From the NCBI GenBank assembly GCA_023392185.1, contig JAEVZP010000078.1, positions 1 through 22,547 of the forward strand: DNA of 22,547 nt, given 5' to 3'. The notes under the pieces were generated by a model, which was given only the letters and a program-made list of their open reading frames with translations, was not told the DNA's origin and did no database searches. Below, in pieces: positions 5,485-14,902 of the stretch; within the stretch, counting starts at the first letter, position 1, and every line of letters begins with the position of its first letter. Made by a program: the position numbers and the translations under genes. Source of the DNA: Bacteroidota bacterium (lineage in GTDB: Bacteria > Bacteroidota > Bacteroidia > Chitinophagales > Chitinophagaceae).

Positions 5485-6729
5485 ATGAAGTCGTTCAATG
5501 TTCCAGCGCAATACCGGTCGCCTTTCGTGACGGCCATCAAGCTGCGCCGCAAGGCTGCCGATAAGATGAAAAAAGACCCCTCGCCTACCCGCCTGGACCT
5601 GGGGCCGCTGGAGGTCATTCTGGCGCGGCATTTCGGCTTTTGCTATGGAGTAGAAAACGCCATTGAAATCGCATTCCGGGCCGTGAGCGAAAATCCCGGC
5701 AAACGGATTTTTCTGCTTTCGGAAATGATTCACAACCCCGGCGTCAACGCCGATCTGGAAGCGCTCGGCGTGCGGTTTTTGATGGATACAAAGGGGGCTC
5801 ATGTTCACGACTGGGACGATCTTACCCCGGACGATGTAGTGATCGTGCCGGCTTTTGGAACCACGGTAGAACTGGAAAAATTGCTGCGCGAAAAAGGCAT
5901 TGAACCATCGGCCTACGAAACGACCTGTCCTTTTGTGGAGAAAGTCTGGAACCGGGCCGAGAAAATCGGGGCGGAAGGCTACACGGTGGTGGTGCACGGC
6001 AAGCCGCGCCACGAAGAAACCCGCGCCACGTTTTCGCACAGTAAAGAACACACGCCGACGGTGGTGGTGAACGATATGAAAGAAGCCGAGCGACTGGCGG
6101 AATACATTCGGGGCGATCGGCCTTTAGACACTTTTGAAACGGAATTTGCCGGCCAATACTCCGTTGGCTTCAACCCGGCGCGCGACCTGCAACGCCTGGG
6201 CGTGGTGAACCAAACCACCATGCTGGCCACCGAAACACAGGCCATTGCCGATTTCCTGAAGTCGGTGATGATTGAAAAATACAGCCTCACGCCGGAAACC
6301 CTCGCCAGCCGCTTCGCCGACACGCGCGACACGCTGTGCTACGCCACTTCCGACAATCAGGGCGCAGTGAACGCCATGCTGGAAGTGGATGCTGACCTGG
6401 CGCTGGTCATCGGCGGCTATAATTCTTCCAACACCTCCCACCTGGTGGAACTTTGTGAGGAGCGCCTGCCCACCTATTATATTGAAGACGAAAGCTGTCT
6501 GATTTCCCCGGATTTAATCCGGCATTTTAATATGCACACCAAAACGGTGCTTCAAACCGAGCACTTCCTGCCCGCGCACCGGCCTGTAAAAGTGCTCGTC
6601 ACGGCCGGCGCTTCCTGCCCCGACGCGGTTGTGGAGCGCGTCATTGAGCGGCTGAGCGAGCTGCTTCAGGTTACGGTTTCGTTCGAAGAAATCACCCGGC
6701 AATGGGTAGGCGGCCCCACAACAGCATAA
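5485..6729 (+). CDS. ispH: 4-hydroxy-3-methylbut-2-enyl diphosphate reductase
   Basis: IspH catalyses the last step of the MEP isoprenoid pathway, reducing HMBPP to IPP and DMAPP with a [4Fe-4S] cluster in the cytoplasm. The three cluster cysteines are visible: C53 in FGFCYGVENA, C148 in TTCPFVEKVW and C285 in DTLCYATSDNQ. VHGKPRHEETRAT, VVNQTTMLATET and a C-terminal VTAGASCPDAVVE are further family motifs. At 414 residues it is the long form known from cyanobacteria and many Bacteroidota, rather than the ~315-residue E. coli type. The ATG start leaves a ~40-residue extension ahead of the first motif, usual for the long form. It is monocistronic in appearance: a repeat-filled gap lies upstream and a convergent beta-lactamase gene lies 21 bp downstream, with a CGGCTTTTTT tract between them that may help termination. 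Confidence 0.95.
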   Translation: MKSFNVPAQYRSPFVTAIKLRRKAADKMKKDPSPTRLDLGPLEVILARHFGFCYGVENAIEIAFRAVSENPGKRIFLLSEMIHNPGVNADLEALGVRFLMDTKGAHVHDWDDLTPDDVVIVPAFGTTVELEKLLREKGIEPSAYETTCPFVEKVWNRAEKIGAEGYTVVVHGKPRHEETRATFSHSKEHTPTVVVNDMKEAERLAEYIRGDRPLDTFETEFAGQYSVGFNPARDLQRLGVVNQTTMLATETQAIADFLKSVMIEKYSLTPETLASRFADTRDTLCYATSDNQGAVNAMLEVDADLALVIGGYNSSNTSHLVELCEERLPTYYIEDESCLISPDLIRHFNMHTKTVLQTEHFLPAHRPVKVLVTAGASCPDAVVERVIERLSELLQVTVSFEEITRQWVGGPTTA

Positions 6730-6750
6730 AACCGTTGTCGCCCGGCTTTT

Positions 6751-7599
6751 TTAGAGTGCGCCGGCTTCGTGCAGGACTTTCTTAAGCAGTTCAATCCGAA
6801 CGGCTGCCCAGTCGCGGCTTTTGTCGCCGCGTGCCACGCCAAAGCGCTGGGCAAAGAAATACGGATAGGCGCGGATATCGCTGTTGTTCATAGAGCCTTC
6901 CATTTCCTTTACTTTCTCGATGCGCTCTACAAATCCAACCACCCACAGGGCATCCGTTTGGTCATCTTCGCGGCCCCAGCCTGTCTTGTAATACAGCTTG
7001 TAGTGTCCGGAGTCTTCCTGTAGCATCATGCTTTTGACAATGCGCTGCGAGCGCTCGGCAAAAGGCAGATCGTTGAAATACAGGCGGCGCATCAGGCCTA
7101 CCTGCTCATCCGGGGAGATCTGCAAAGAACCGTCGAGCCAGAAAGAATCCACCACCGAAATGGTTTTGTTGCCGTAGTTGGCCGTGTCAAGGTAGCGTTG
7201 CAGCGTTGGCTGACCGATGCGGCGCGCCAGCTCCTGAAAATACCACACCGCCGAGGCCTGAAAAGCCTGCCGCAGGGTCAGGTCCCGGTTCCAGCCCGGC
7301 ACTTCGCGATTCACTCCATCCCAGGGAATCAGCAGATCATCATTGGGCGCAATGCCGGTTTCGAGGGCAATCAGGCTGTTGAAAATCTTAAACGTGGAGG
7401 CCGGCAGGGTGCGGCGCAGGCATTCTTCCTGGTTCACAAAATGAACGGTCTCATGATTGTGGTTGCGCAGGATGAAAGCCGGATGCTGAATGCCGGGCAC
7501 TTCATAAATCTTCGCCCAGGCGGTTTCTTCATGCACCCGCATATTGCGGCAGGAAGCGAAAACAATTACAGACAGAAAAAGAAAAAGCAGTCGTTGCAT
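6751..7599 (-). CDS. class D (OXA-type) beta-lactamase, predicted lipoprotein
   Basis: This 282-residue serine beta-lactamase carries the full class D motif set: S68-T-F-K71 (nucleophile and the lysine that becomes carboxylated), S116-A-V118, Y142-G-N144, W154-L-D, and K205-T-G207. The family hydrolyses penicillins and sometimes carbapenems in the periplasm. The N-terminus is a lipoprotein signal (hydrophobic stretch then FASC, cysteine 17), so the enzyme is probably membrane-anchored rather than freely soluble. A C-terminal extension after the KTG region contains SMNNSDIRAYPYFF, then GDKSRDWAAVRIELL. No mobile element, integron or regulator adjoins the gene, and its base use looks like that of its neighbours, so it seems to be a resident chromosomal gene. 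A related role in sensing beta-lactams (BlaR-type domains share this fold) is less likely because there is no extra membrane domain. Spectrum cannot be inferred. Confidence 0.92.
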   Translation of the reverse strand: MQRLLFLFLSVIVFASCRNMRVHEETAWAKIYEVPGIQHPAFILRNHNHETVHFVNQEECLRRTLPASTFKIFNSLIALETGIAPNDDLLIPWDGVNREVPGWNRDLTLRQAFQASAVWYFQELARRIGQPTLQRYLDTANYGNKTISVVDSFWLDGSLQISPDEQVGLMRRLYFNDLPFAERSQRIVKSMMLQEDSGHYKLYYKTGWGREDDQTDALWVVGFVERIEKVKEMEGSMNNSDIRAYPYFFAQRFGVARGDKSRDWAAVRIELLKKVLHEAGAL

Positions 7600-7709
7600 G
7601 GCAGCAAAAGGGAAAGGAAAAGCGGGTTTTAAAAGGCTCCGGAGGCCGGAAAAAGCATTTTAACGGCTGCGAAGGTACGTCCGCCTGCGGGCTGCCCTAT
7701 TTTTACAGC

Positions 7710-8450
<741 letters not shown>

Positions 8451-8838
8451 GGCGTTACGATCCAGGGATTTGCGGAATCTGAATTGCAGGGCCTGTTGCA
8501 TACGCCCTGCAGAAGGCTAACAGACGGCTTCGCCTGCCATCCGGGGCCGTTTTTCCCAAATTATTCAGGCCTTATCCCGCCGAAAAGAAGACGGTGGAGA
8601 AAGGGAAAAGAGGGTCCGCAGCAACAAACTCAAAAATTTCGGGTTGGGTGGCGTGCTTTTGACTGCAATAATTTCCGGAAATTTGATCCACTCAATCCCT
8701 AACCTGAACCCTCCCGGAAGCCTTCTTTTAATGCCTGAAAGGCTCTAAAATTATCCAACGCACAGCTGTAAAAGCGCCGGTGTCTTCACAAACGCAGCGC
8801 CTCCCCTCCGCCTGGGCGTCTAACCTTCCCCAACCTCT
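8451..8838. other. gap between lptB and the GH3-family gene
   Basis: No gene is supported in these 388 bases. A hairpin with 8-bp arms TGCAGGGC / GCCCTGCA (8485-8511, 11-nt loop) lies 35 bp after the lptB stop, without a T-run. AATTTCCGGAAATT (8670-8683) is an extended copy of the iterated palindrome. A possible -7 box, TAACCTTC, lies about 10 bp before the ATG of the next gene. An open frame from 8484 to 8702 crosses the hairpin and palindrome and shows no recognisable protein features. Confidence 0.6.
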
Positions 8839-10347
8839 ATGAGCATTCTCTCCCCGGCTTTAAAAGGAATTTTCCGGCTGCGAACCTCGGCGATCGACAA
8901 TTTCGTGCTCAACCCGATCGACACCCAACGCCAGGTTTTTAACGATCTGATTGGCTCGGCGCAGTTTACCGACTTTGGCAAAGCCCACGATTTTGAGAGC
9001 CTCAACCACGTGGCCGATTTCCGGAAAGCCGTGCCGATCAACGACTATGATACCCTGAAGCCCTGGATCAGTCGCATTATGAACGGCGAGCAAAACGTGT
9101 TGTGGCCTTCCGAGATCAACTGGTTTGCCAAAAGTTCGGGCACCACATCCGACAAATCGAAGTTTATTCCCATTTCCAAAGAATCACTCGAAGACAATCA
9201 CTACAAAAGCGGTAAAGACGTGATTACGCTCTACCTGCGGCAATTTCCGGAATCGGGCATTATGGGTGGCAAATGCCTCGTGCTCGGCGGCTCGCACCAG
9301 GTCAATCAGTTTGCGGCCGATTCGTTTTATGGAGACCTCTCGGCAGTGATGCTGGAAAACATGCCCCGCATCGGGCAAATGGTGCGCACGCCCGACCTGT
9401 CAGTGGCCCTGATGGAGGAGTGGGAAGCCAAGATTGAAGCGATGGCGGAGGCCACCATGCGCGAAAACGTTACGTTTATTGCCGGCGTGCCCACCTGGAC
9501 GGTTGTGTTGCTGAAACGCGTGCTGCAAATCGCCGGTACCGACAATCCCCACGACATCTGGCCTAATCTGGAGCTGTATATCCACGGCGGCGTCTCTTTC
9601 AAGCCCTATCGGCAGCAGTTCCGGGAGCTGATTCCATCGCCGGCCATGCATTACCTGGAAACCTACAACGCTTCGGAAGGCTTTTTCGCTGCGCAGGACA
9701 GTCTGTTGGAGGAAGGCATGTTGCTTTTCCTCAACCACGGCATCTACTACGAGTTTATGCCAATGGAAAACTGGGGTCAGGAAGATGCTCCTACCCTGTC
9801 GTTGCAGGAAGTGGAAATTGGTAAAAATTATGCGCTTATTATCTCAACCAACGGCGGCTTGTGGCGCTATGCCGTGGGCGATACGGTACAGTTTACCTCG
9901 CTCGCGCCCTACCGGATCAAGGTGACCGGCCGGGTGAAGTCTTTTATCAACGCCTTTGGTGAGGAAGTGATTGTGGACAATTCAGACGCTGCGATCAACG
10001 AAGCCTGTGAGCGTACGGGTGCCATCGTAGTGGATTACAGCGCCGCACCGGTGTATATGACCGGCGACAGCAACGGTGCACATGAATGGATTATCGAGTT
10101 TGAAAAACTCCCGGGCTCCCTCGAGGAATTTGCCCGGGAGATGGATGAAGCCCTGCAACGCATCAATTCGGACTATGAAGCGAAGCGCCATAAAAACATC
10201 GCGCTGCGTCCGCCGATCGTGCACCAAATGCCACAAGGCGGCTTTAACCGCTGGCTTAAAGACCGGGGCAAGCTGGGCGGCCAGCATAAAGTGCCCCGCC
10301 TGAGCAATGAGCGGAAGTGGCTGGAGGAAATGCTCGGATACCTGTAA
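8839..10347 (+). CDS. GH3-family acyl-adenylating protein
   Basis: This 502-residue protein belongs to the GH3 family, named after plant auxin-responsive proteins that conjugate amino acids to acyl acids through acyl-adenylates. The ATP-binding loop is seen as FAKSSGTTSDKSKFIPIS (around residues 98-115). Other landmarks are the LETYNASEGFFAAQ block, LWRYAVGDTVQFTS and VTGRVKSFINAFGEEV, followed by a C-terminal lid region with GGFNRWLKDRGKLGGQHKVPRL. The bacterial members are cytoplasmic and their substrates are not established. The length is usual for bacterial GH3 proteins. It stands alone between a long upstream gap and a convergent sugar transferase gene 141 bp downstream. Two TTCCGGAA palindromes lie inside it (9018-9027 as TTTCCGGAAA, and 9245-9252). 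Family assignment is strong; the reaction in vivo is unknown. Confidence 0.9.
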   Translation: MSILSPALKGIFRLRTSAIDNFVLNPIDTQRQVFNDLIGSAQFTDFGKAHDFESLNHVADFRKAVPINDYDTLKPWISRIMNGEQNVLWPSEINWFAKSSGTTSDKSKFIPISKESLEDNHYKSGKDVITLYLRQFPESGIMGGKCLVLGGSHQVNQFAADSFYGDLSAVMLENMPRIGQMVRTPDLSVALMEEWEAKIEAMAEATMRENVTFIAGVPTWTVVLLKRVLQIAGTDNPHDIWPNLELYIHGGVSFKPYRQQFRELIPSPAMHYLETYNASEGFFAAQDSLLEEGMLLFLNHGIYYEFMPMENWGQEDAPTLSLQEVEIGKNYALIISTNGGLWRYAVGDTVQFTSLAPYRIKVTGRVKSFINAFGEEVIVDNSDAAINEACERTGAIVVDYSAAPVYMTGDSNGAHEWIIEFEKLPGSLEEFAREMDEALQRINSDYEAKRHKNIALRPPIVHQMPQGGFNRWLKDRGKLGGQHKVPRLSNERKWLEEMLGYL

Positions 10348-10488
10348 GGATTCAGGAATGAGGGACGTAGTGAAAAGGCAGTTGGATTGAAACTGCTGTA
10401 TTTCTTTTAGAAATGATCCTGTAGAGACAGGGGTGGAAACAACGGGATAATTTTCCCTAACCCCTAATATCTAAACCCCCTGATTCCT

Positions 10489-11913
10489 TTACTTCCCTCT
10501 CCCCTGAAACAGCACCCGGAAGGTGTAGAGCATGATTTTGATGTCGAGCGCCAGAGAGCAGTTTTCGATATAAAGCAGGTCGTAGCGCATCCGCTGAATC
10601 ATCTCGCCGACGTTTTCGGCATAGCCAAACTGCACCATTCCCCACGACGTCAGGCCCGGTTTCACTTTGTGCAGATACCGGTAGTGCGGATGCGTACGGG
10701 TAATCATGTCAATAAAATGCTGCCGTTCCGGACGCGGCCCTACCAGGCTCATGTCGCCTTTGAGGATATTGAAAAACTGCGGGAGCTCATCAATGCGCCA
10801 TTTGCGCATGATACGGCCCCAGGGCGTAATGCGCGGGTCATCTTTTTTGCTCAAAGCCGGGCCGCAGACTTCCGCATCTACATACATAGACCGGAACTTG
10901 TAGATATAAAACGGCTCACCCCGCAGTCCGATGCGCTGCTGCCGGTAAAAGACCGGTCCGGGTGAGGACAAGCGCACCTTCAGCGCCGAGAAAATCAAAA
11001 ACGGGCTGAGCGCGCCAATGGCCAGTGCCGATACCGAAATATCAATCACCCGCTTGCACACCCGCTGCCAGTCGGGCATCAGGTTGGGCTCAATGCTGAT
11101 CAGGACGGCGTCATAAACATTGCTTGTTTTCACAAAGCCGGAAAGAATGGCGTGCAGGTCGGGAAGCATTCGCACCGTGACGGGCTTGTTGGACAGGCGC
11201 GTCAGCAGGTCATCGATGAGGTGGTGCTCGGCAGAATCTACCGCAATGAGCACTTCTTCAATGCCGTGCACATCAATGATGCTTTCGAGTTCCTCTATGC
11301 TGCCCAGCTGTGGCAGATAAGCGCTCATGCCATTGCCTTTCTCTTTTCCGGAGTATACAAAGCCCTGAAACAGATTGCCCAGTACCACCGGACTTTCCGT
11401 GATCTGCCGGTACAGGTGAATGGCTTCACTGTTGCCACCGACGATCAGCGTGTTGAAACCTACCCGTCCCCGCACCAGTGCGCGTTTTGCCCGGTACATC
11501 ACCAGCAGGCGCAGCAACAAGGTCAGCGAGGTATGCACCAGCAGATAGCGCCCCGTACTGCCGATAAAGTAGTGATAGTTGTCGGCATCGTCGGCAAAGA
11601 TGAGCAGCGAGACCAGCACCACTCCCAAAACACAGCTGATAAGGGTGCGGTATACCTCATGCAGCCGCGACTTACGATACGGGTCGAAATAGGTACCGCA
11701 CAGGGTGTACCAGGCCAGCCAGAGTACCGGAATGAGCAGCAGGCCCAGAAGCCAGTCGCGGGGCAAAAGCAGCTTCCAGGCTTCCCAGAAACCGGATTTG
11801 CCGAGCGCATCATACCGGTAGGCAAATACCAACAGCCACGCAAGCGCCGCAGCTGTGTAGTCGGCCAGCATCCAGCCGCGAATCGCCTTGTTTTTCTGCT
11901 GTATCGTTGGCAT
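10489..11913 (-). CDS. polyprenyl glycosylphosphotransferase (sugar transferase)
   Basis: This 474-residue inner-membrane enzyme has the WcaJ/CpsE-type layout: several N-terminal membrane helices (residues ~12-120), a Rossmann-like central domain beginning at FNTLIVGGNSEA (around 155), one further hydrophobic segment near 290-310, and a C-terminal bacterial sugar transferase domain. That domain shows GPVFYRQQRIG, FYIYKFRSMYVDAE, DDPRITPWGRIMRKWRIDELPQ, MSLVGPRPER and KPGLTSWGMVQ. The family moves a sugar phosphate from a nucleotide sugar to undecaprenyl phosphate, the first step of exopolysaccharide or O-antigen repeat assembly. It is the last gene of a leftward operon, 18 bp after a lipoprotein gene, itself 34 bp after a Gfo/Idh/MocA oxidoreductase gene. 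The oxidoreductase may supply a modified nucleotide sugar. The donor sugar cannot be told from the sequence. Confidence 0.9.
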   Translation of the reverse strand: MPTIQQKNKAIRGWMLADYTAAALAWLLVFAYRYDALGKSGFWEAWKLLLPRDWLLGLLLIPVLWLAWYTLCGTYFDPYRKSRLHEVYRTLISCVLGVVLVSLLIFADDADNYHYFIGSTGRYLLVHTSLTLLLRLLVMYRAKRALVRGRVGFNTLIVGGNSEAIHLYRQITESPVVLGNLFQGFVYSGKEKGNGMSAYLPQLGSIEELESIIDVHGIEEVLIAVDSAEHHLIDDLLTRLSNKPVTVRMLPDLHAILSGFVKTSNVYDAVLISIEPNLMPDWQRVCKRVIDISVSALAIGALSPFLIFSALKVRLSSPGPVFYRQQRIGLRGEPFYIYKFRSMYVDAEVCGPALSKKDDPRITPWGRIMRKWRIDELPQFFNILKGDMSLVGPRPERQHFIDMITRTHPHYRYLHKVKPGLTSWGMVQFGYAENVGEMIQRMRYDLLYIENCSLALDIKIMLYTFRVLFQGRGK

Positions 11914-11931
11914 GACCCGCCCCCAAAACGT

Positions 11932-12792
11932 TTAAAACAAAACCACTTTTACGTCGTCCACAATGACATAGCTGCCAGAAGCACCATCGGTGTTGAAGAC
12001 CTGAAAGGCCAGGTGAAAATTGGCCGCGCCGCCCCCCAGCCCGGCAATCGCCTGCCCCAGCGGGATATATACCTTATTGGCCTCCGGACTTGGATAAAGG
12101 GTCAGGAAATAATTGGGCTGCGTAAAATTCTCGGCATAAATTCCGATCCGGAGGAGCGCCGTGCTTTTATAATCCAGCTCCAGCACCGGCTCGCTGTTGG
12201 TATTGACAAACACAAATTTCCGGTTGGTGGTAACGGTGGTGGTCCGGCCGGCAGAATCCACCGAAAATTTTCCGGAACGGCTGCCGTCAAGCACTTCTGC
12301 CGGATCGGTGGTGCTGGCCACCGGCGCACCGCTCAACGAAACAAAATCGTTGCTGTTCTCAAAATCTTCCACATAATAGAACCTGGAAGCTTCGGTGTAG
12401 CCGGTTTTGGGCAGAATGGAAATCGTTTTTCCGGGATCGGCTGTCAGCGTTGTCTTATAGGCCGTGTAGTGCGCATATTGCAGTTGGTAGCCAAACAGGC
12501 CACTATTATCCACCGCCGGGAAGACAAACAATTCGCCCGTGCCGGAAGCCAACACCGGAACCTTTGCCGGCAGGTCGAATCCACCAATATTTTTGCCGTT
12601 ATACACCACAAAAACCGACCGGATTTTATGGGTGGTTCCGCCAGTATTGTCAGTACGGTTGTTTTCAAACTGAAACGAATCGATTTGCAGATACGTCGGA
12701 ATTTCCTCTGCCGGATTGATGATATTGCAACCCGTCGTGCTCCAGAGGGTCAGGAGCAGCGCGGTGGCAAAGAGCGAAAAACGAAAAGACAT
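11932..12792 (-). CDS. uncharacterised lipoprotein in a sugar transferase operon
   Basis: I do not recognise this 286-residue protein. It begins with a lipoprotein signal (hydrophobic residues ~5-18, lipobox STTGC), so it should be anchored to a membrane outside the cytoplasm. The frame is open further upstream, but the 55 extra residues read as antisense to the preceding gene, so ATG 12792 is chosen. After the anchor come two mostly beta-strand-like regions. The first (~25-135) includes IRSVFVVYNGKNIGGFDLP. The second (~140-286) begins YYVEDFENSNDFVSLSG and ends SYVIVDDVKVVLF, a pattern recalling jelly-roll carbohydrate-binding modules with a closing DDV strand. It sits between the oxidoreductase gene (34 bp) and the glycosyl-phosphotransferase gene (18 bp), suggesting a surface polysaccharide role. 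That role and the jelly-roll fold are inferences. Confidence 0.75.
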   Translation of the reverse strand: MSFRFSLFATALLLTLWSTTGCNIINPAEEIPTYLQIDSFQFENNRTDNTGGTTHKIRSVFVVYNGKNIGGFDLPAKVPVLASGTGELFVFPAVDNSGLFGYQLQYAHYTAYKTTLTADPGKTISILPKTGYTEASRFYYVEDFENSNDFVSLSGAPVASTTDPAEVLDGSRSGKFSVDSAGRTTTVTTNRKFVFVNTNSEPVLELDYKSTALLRIGIYAENFTQPNYFLTLYPSPEANKVYIPLGQAIAGLGGGAANFHLAFQVFNTDGASGSYVIVDDVKVVLF

Positions 12793-12826
12793 CAGGGAAA
12801 ATCGGTTCAAAAAATTTCTTTCTTTT

Positions 12827-13822
12827 TTAAGACAAAAGGGTTTGCTGTGCCAGATGGGCCTCCACCTGCTCCAGCACCTGATACGCGACTTCCATCGCCG
12901 CCAGTCCGTCGGTGGCCGGCACGCGCACCGGCAGGTCGTAGCGTATGGCATCGGCAAAATCAGCCAGCTCGTCGCGGATGGCGTTGGAAGCCTTCACATC
13001 CGGCATCTGCACCGAGATAATCCGGCTTTCGCCCCCCGGCAGGTCAATCGGGAAATCCAGCATGCCTGCCAGCGCACCCGGCTCTTTCATGCGGATGACT
13101 TCTGTTTTTTTGTCCAGAAAGTCAATGCCGATGTAAGCATCTTTCCGGAAAAGACGCATCTTCCGCATCTTTTTTAAGGAAATCCGAGAGGTGGTCAGAT
13201 TGGCTACGCAACCATTCTCAAACTCCACCCGCGCCGATACAATATCTACCGTTGGCGAAACCACCGCCACGCCCGAAGCACTCACCGATTTTACCGGACT
13301 TTGCACCAGGTGCAGCACAATATCGATGTCATGAATCATCAGGTCGTGGATGACCGAAACATCGGTTCCGCGCGGGTTGAACTGGGCCAGCCGGTGCGAT
13401 TCGATAAAGATGGGCTGGGCCACGGCTGCATCACCCAGTGCCCGCAGGGCCGGGTTGTAGCGCTCCACATGCCCCACCTGACACTTTAGCCCTTTTTCGG
13501 CAACGAGGCGCACAATTTCCCGGGCTTCTTCGAGGTTTTGCGCCAGCGGTTTTTCAATAAAAAGATGTTTTCCGGCTGCAATTGCCCGCAACGCCATTTC
13601 GTAATGACTCGTGGTGGTGGTCACGATGTCGGCGGCATCGCAGGCTTTCAGCAGCGCCTCGGCATCAGTATAACGCGGCACCTGATAGGCGGCGATGGTC
13701 GTGGCGGCCTGCGCATCATCGGGGTCATAAAAACCAACCACGCGTACACCGGGAATGTCCAGCCATTGTTGCAGGTGGATTTTCCCAAGATGACCAGCGC
13801 CAAACAAACCTATCTGAAGCAT
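12827..13822 (-). CDS. Gfo/Idh/MocA family oxidoreductase, GnnA-like
   Basis: This 331-residue NAD(P)-dependent oxidoreductase has the N-terminal Rossmann motif GLFGAGHLGKIH (from residue ~5), the EKPLAQNLEEA strand-turn (around 95) that carries the conserved family lysine, and a GHVERYNPAL segment leading into the C-terminal substrate domain. GHLG...H near the start and HVERYNP resemble UDP-GlcNAc 3-dehydrogenase (GnnA) and WbpB-like enzymes, so a nucleotide-sugar substrate is plausible. I chose ATG 13822 (MLQIGLF) over an upstream GTG that adds 12 residues, because family members start right at the Rossmann strand. It is the first gene of the leftward operon with the lipoprotein and sugar transferase. 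No GnnB-type aminotransferase is adjacent, so synthesis of UDP-GlcNAc3N for lipid A is only a suggestion. TTTCCGGAAA is present in the coding region at 13142-13151. Confidence 0.85.
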   Translation of the reverse strand: MLQIGLFGAGHLGKIHLQQWLDIPGVRVVGFYDPDDAQAATTIAAYQVPRYTDAEALLKACDAADIVTTTTSHYEMALRAIAAGKHLFIEKPLAQNLEEAREIVRLVAEKGLKCQVGHVERYNPALRALGDAAVAQPIFIESHRLAQFNPRGTDVSVIHDLMIHDIDIVLHLVQSPVKSVSASGVAVVSPTVDIVSARVEFENGCVANLTTSRISLKKMRKMRLFRKDAYIGIDFLDKKTEVIRMKEPGALAGMLDFPIDLPGGESRIISVQMPDVKASNAIRDELADFADAIRYDLPVRVPATDGLAAMEVAYQVLEQVEAHLAQQTLLS

Positions 13823-14017
13823 AATGATAAAATAGCAAACAGCCTTCCGGAACTTCACAAAAGGCCTTTCACAACCTGTAAAACGCCCTTTTTTCCGGAA
13901 ACCCCCGCAAGTTAAGTTAAACGAAGAGGAAGGGGTTTTTCGTGTGGTAGCAAAACGCTTTTGTTGCGTCTTTTGCCTTCTGTATTGGGCGTCTCTGCGG
14001 AAGATGACGAAAAAGAA

Positions 14018-14033
14018 CGCGCCTCTTGGCGCG
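14018..14033 (-). terminator. probable intrinsic terminator of radC
   Basis: CGCGCC-TCTT-GGCGCG is a 6-bp all-G/C stem with a 4-nt loop, 64 bp beyond the radC stop codon. On the minus strand it is followed by TTCTTTTTC, a U-rich tract. Position and orientation suit termination of radC. Further left (13823-14010) the gap to the Gfo/Idh gene holds two TTCCGGAA palindromes (13845-13852, 13893-13900) and no gene. Confidence 0.6.
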
Positions 14034-14096
14034 CTCCTGCAGAATTCTCTTTTATGTTTTATCTATCCTCTTTCGTCCACCCTCTTTTGTCTCTTC

Positions 14097-14792
14097 TCAC
14101 ATCAACCCTTCATCCGCAAAGCTCAGATACCGGTTTCCCGCCACAATCAGGTGGTCCAGCAGCGTAATGTCCATATAAGATGCCGCCGTTTTGAGTTGCT
14201 GCGTTAGTTTTTTATCGGCTTCCGAAGGCGTCAGGTTGCCGCTCGGGTGGTTGTGGGCGATGATGATGCGCGGACAGCCCGCCAGCAGCGCCGATTGCAG
14301 AATCACGCGGATGTCGGCCACCGTGCCGGTGATGCCGCCGGTGCTCAGGATTTCGTGGCGCACCAGCCGCTGCGCCTGATTGAGGAACAACACCAGAAAT
14401 GCTTCTGTTTCGCGGTCGCGCAGGAGTGGCACCACCACTTCTGCCGTCTCGGCGCTGCTTTTAAAAACGGGCCGTTCCAGCGCTTCGCCGATTTGCCGCC
14501 GCCGGCCCAGCTCCAGCGCTGCCGCCAGCGTGATGGCTTTTGCCGGGCCAATGCCTTTCACACCACAAAGTCCTTTGAGGCCCAGTCGACCCAACTCGTG
14601 CAGGTTGCCGCCGGCCAGGGCCAGCACATCGCGCGCCAGGTCGAGGGCCGAGCGGCGCGGCGTACCGGTGTTGATCAGAATGGCCAGCAACTCGGCGTCG
14701 GAAAGGGCGGCGGCACCTTTGGCTTGCAGTTTTTCACGGGGACGGTCGTCTTCGGCCCACTGCTTAATGGGGTTGTTGGATTCGGGGTACAT
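14097..14792 (-). CDS. radC: RadC family (JAB/MPN domain) protein
   Basis: This 231-residue protein is a RadC/UPF0758 family member. The N-terminal part has a helix-hairpin-helix region (LCGVKGIGPAKAITLAAALELGRR, around residues 75-98). The C-terminal JAB/MPN metalloprotease-like domain has the zinc motif HNHPSGNLTPSEAD with H180, H182 and D193. Despite the name, a direct role in DNA repair was not upheld in later work; involvement in DNA transactions is suggested by the HhH domain, but the biochemical function is unsettled. The length is normal. It is divergent from bshC, sharing a 110-bp promoter region, and TATCTTTC (14820 down to 14813 on the minus strand) may be its -7 box. It stands alone and is followed by a terminator-like hairpin at 14018-14033. 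Confidence 0.92.
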   Translation of the reverse strand: MYPESNNPIKQWAEDDRPREKLQAKGAAALSDAELLAILINTGTPRRSALDLARDVLALAGGNLHELGRLGLKGLCGVKGIGPAKAITLAAALELGRRRQIGEALERPVFKSSAETAEVVVPLLRDRETEAFLVLFLNQAQRLVRHEILSTGGITGTVADIRVILQSALLAGCPRIIIAHNHPSGNLTPSEADKKLTQQLKTAASYMDITLLDHLIVAGNRYLSFADEGLM

Positions 14793-14858
14793 CTTTTTAT
14801 GGAACGGGTCCCGAAAGATAACCGTCGGCGCTTATTTATGCCAGCCCCCGGCCCTGCG

Positions 14859-14866
14859 TACCTTCG
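14859..14866 (+). promoter_or_regulatory. candidate -7 box of bshC
   Basis: TACCTTCG resembles TAnnTTTG with one mismatch and lies 36 bp before the bshC start. A TTTATG word at 14835-14840 stands at about the spacing expected for a -33 element. The region is shared with the divergent radC gene. Confidence 0.35.
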
Positions 14867-14902
14867 CCGCAGCTCGTTTTCCTTAAAAAACTTTTTCCCG
14901 CA

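Noticed and set aside
8484..8702. 72-codon open frame between lptB and the GH3-family gene
   Set aside because: It covers a hairpin and an iterated palindrome, has no recognisable features and no convincing start signal.
12793..12957. N-terminal extension of the lipoprotein gene
   Set aside because: It overlaps the preceding oxidoreductase gene in another frame, and the lipobox is correctly placed only from ATG 12792.
11152..13020. 622-codon open frame on the plus strand
   Set aside because: It is antisense to the sugar transferase, lipoprotein and oxidoreductase genes, which all have clear motifs. Its composition (Gln/Arg/His-rich, no domains) is that of a shadow frame in GC-rich DNA.
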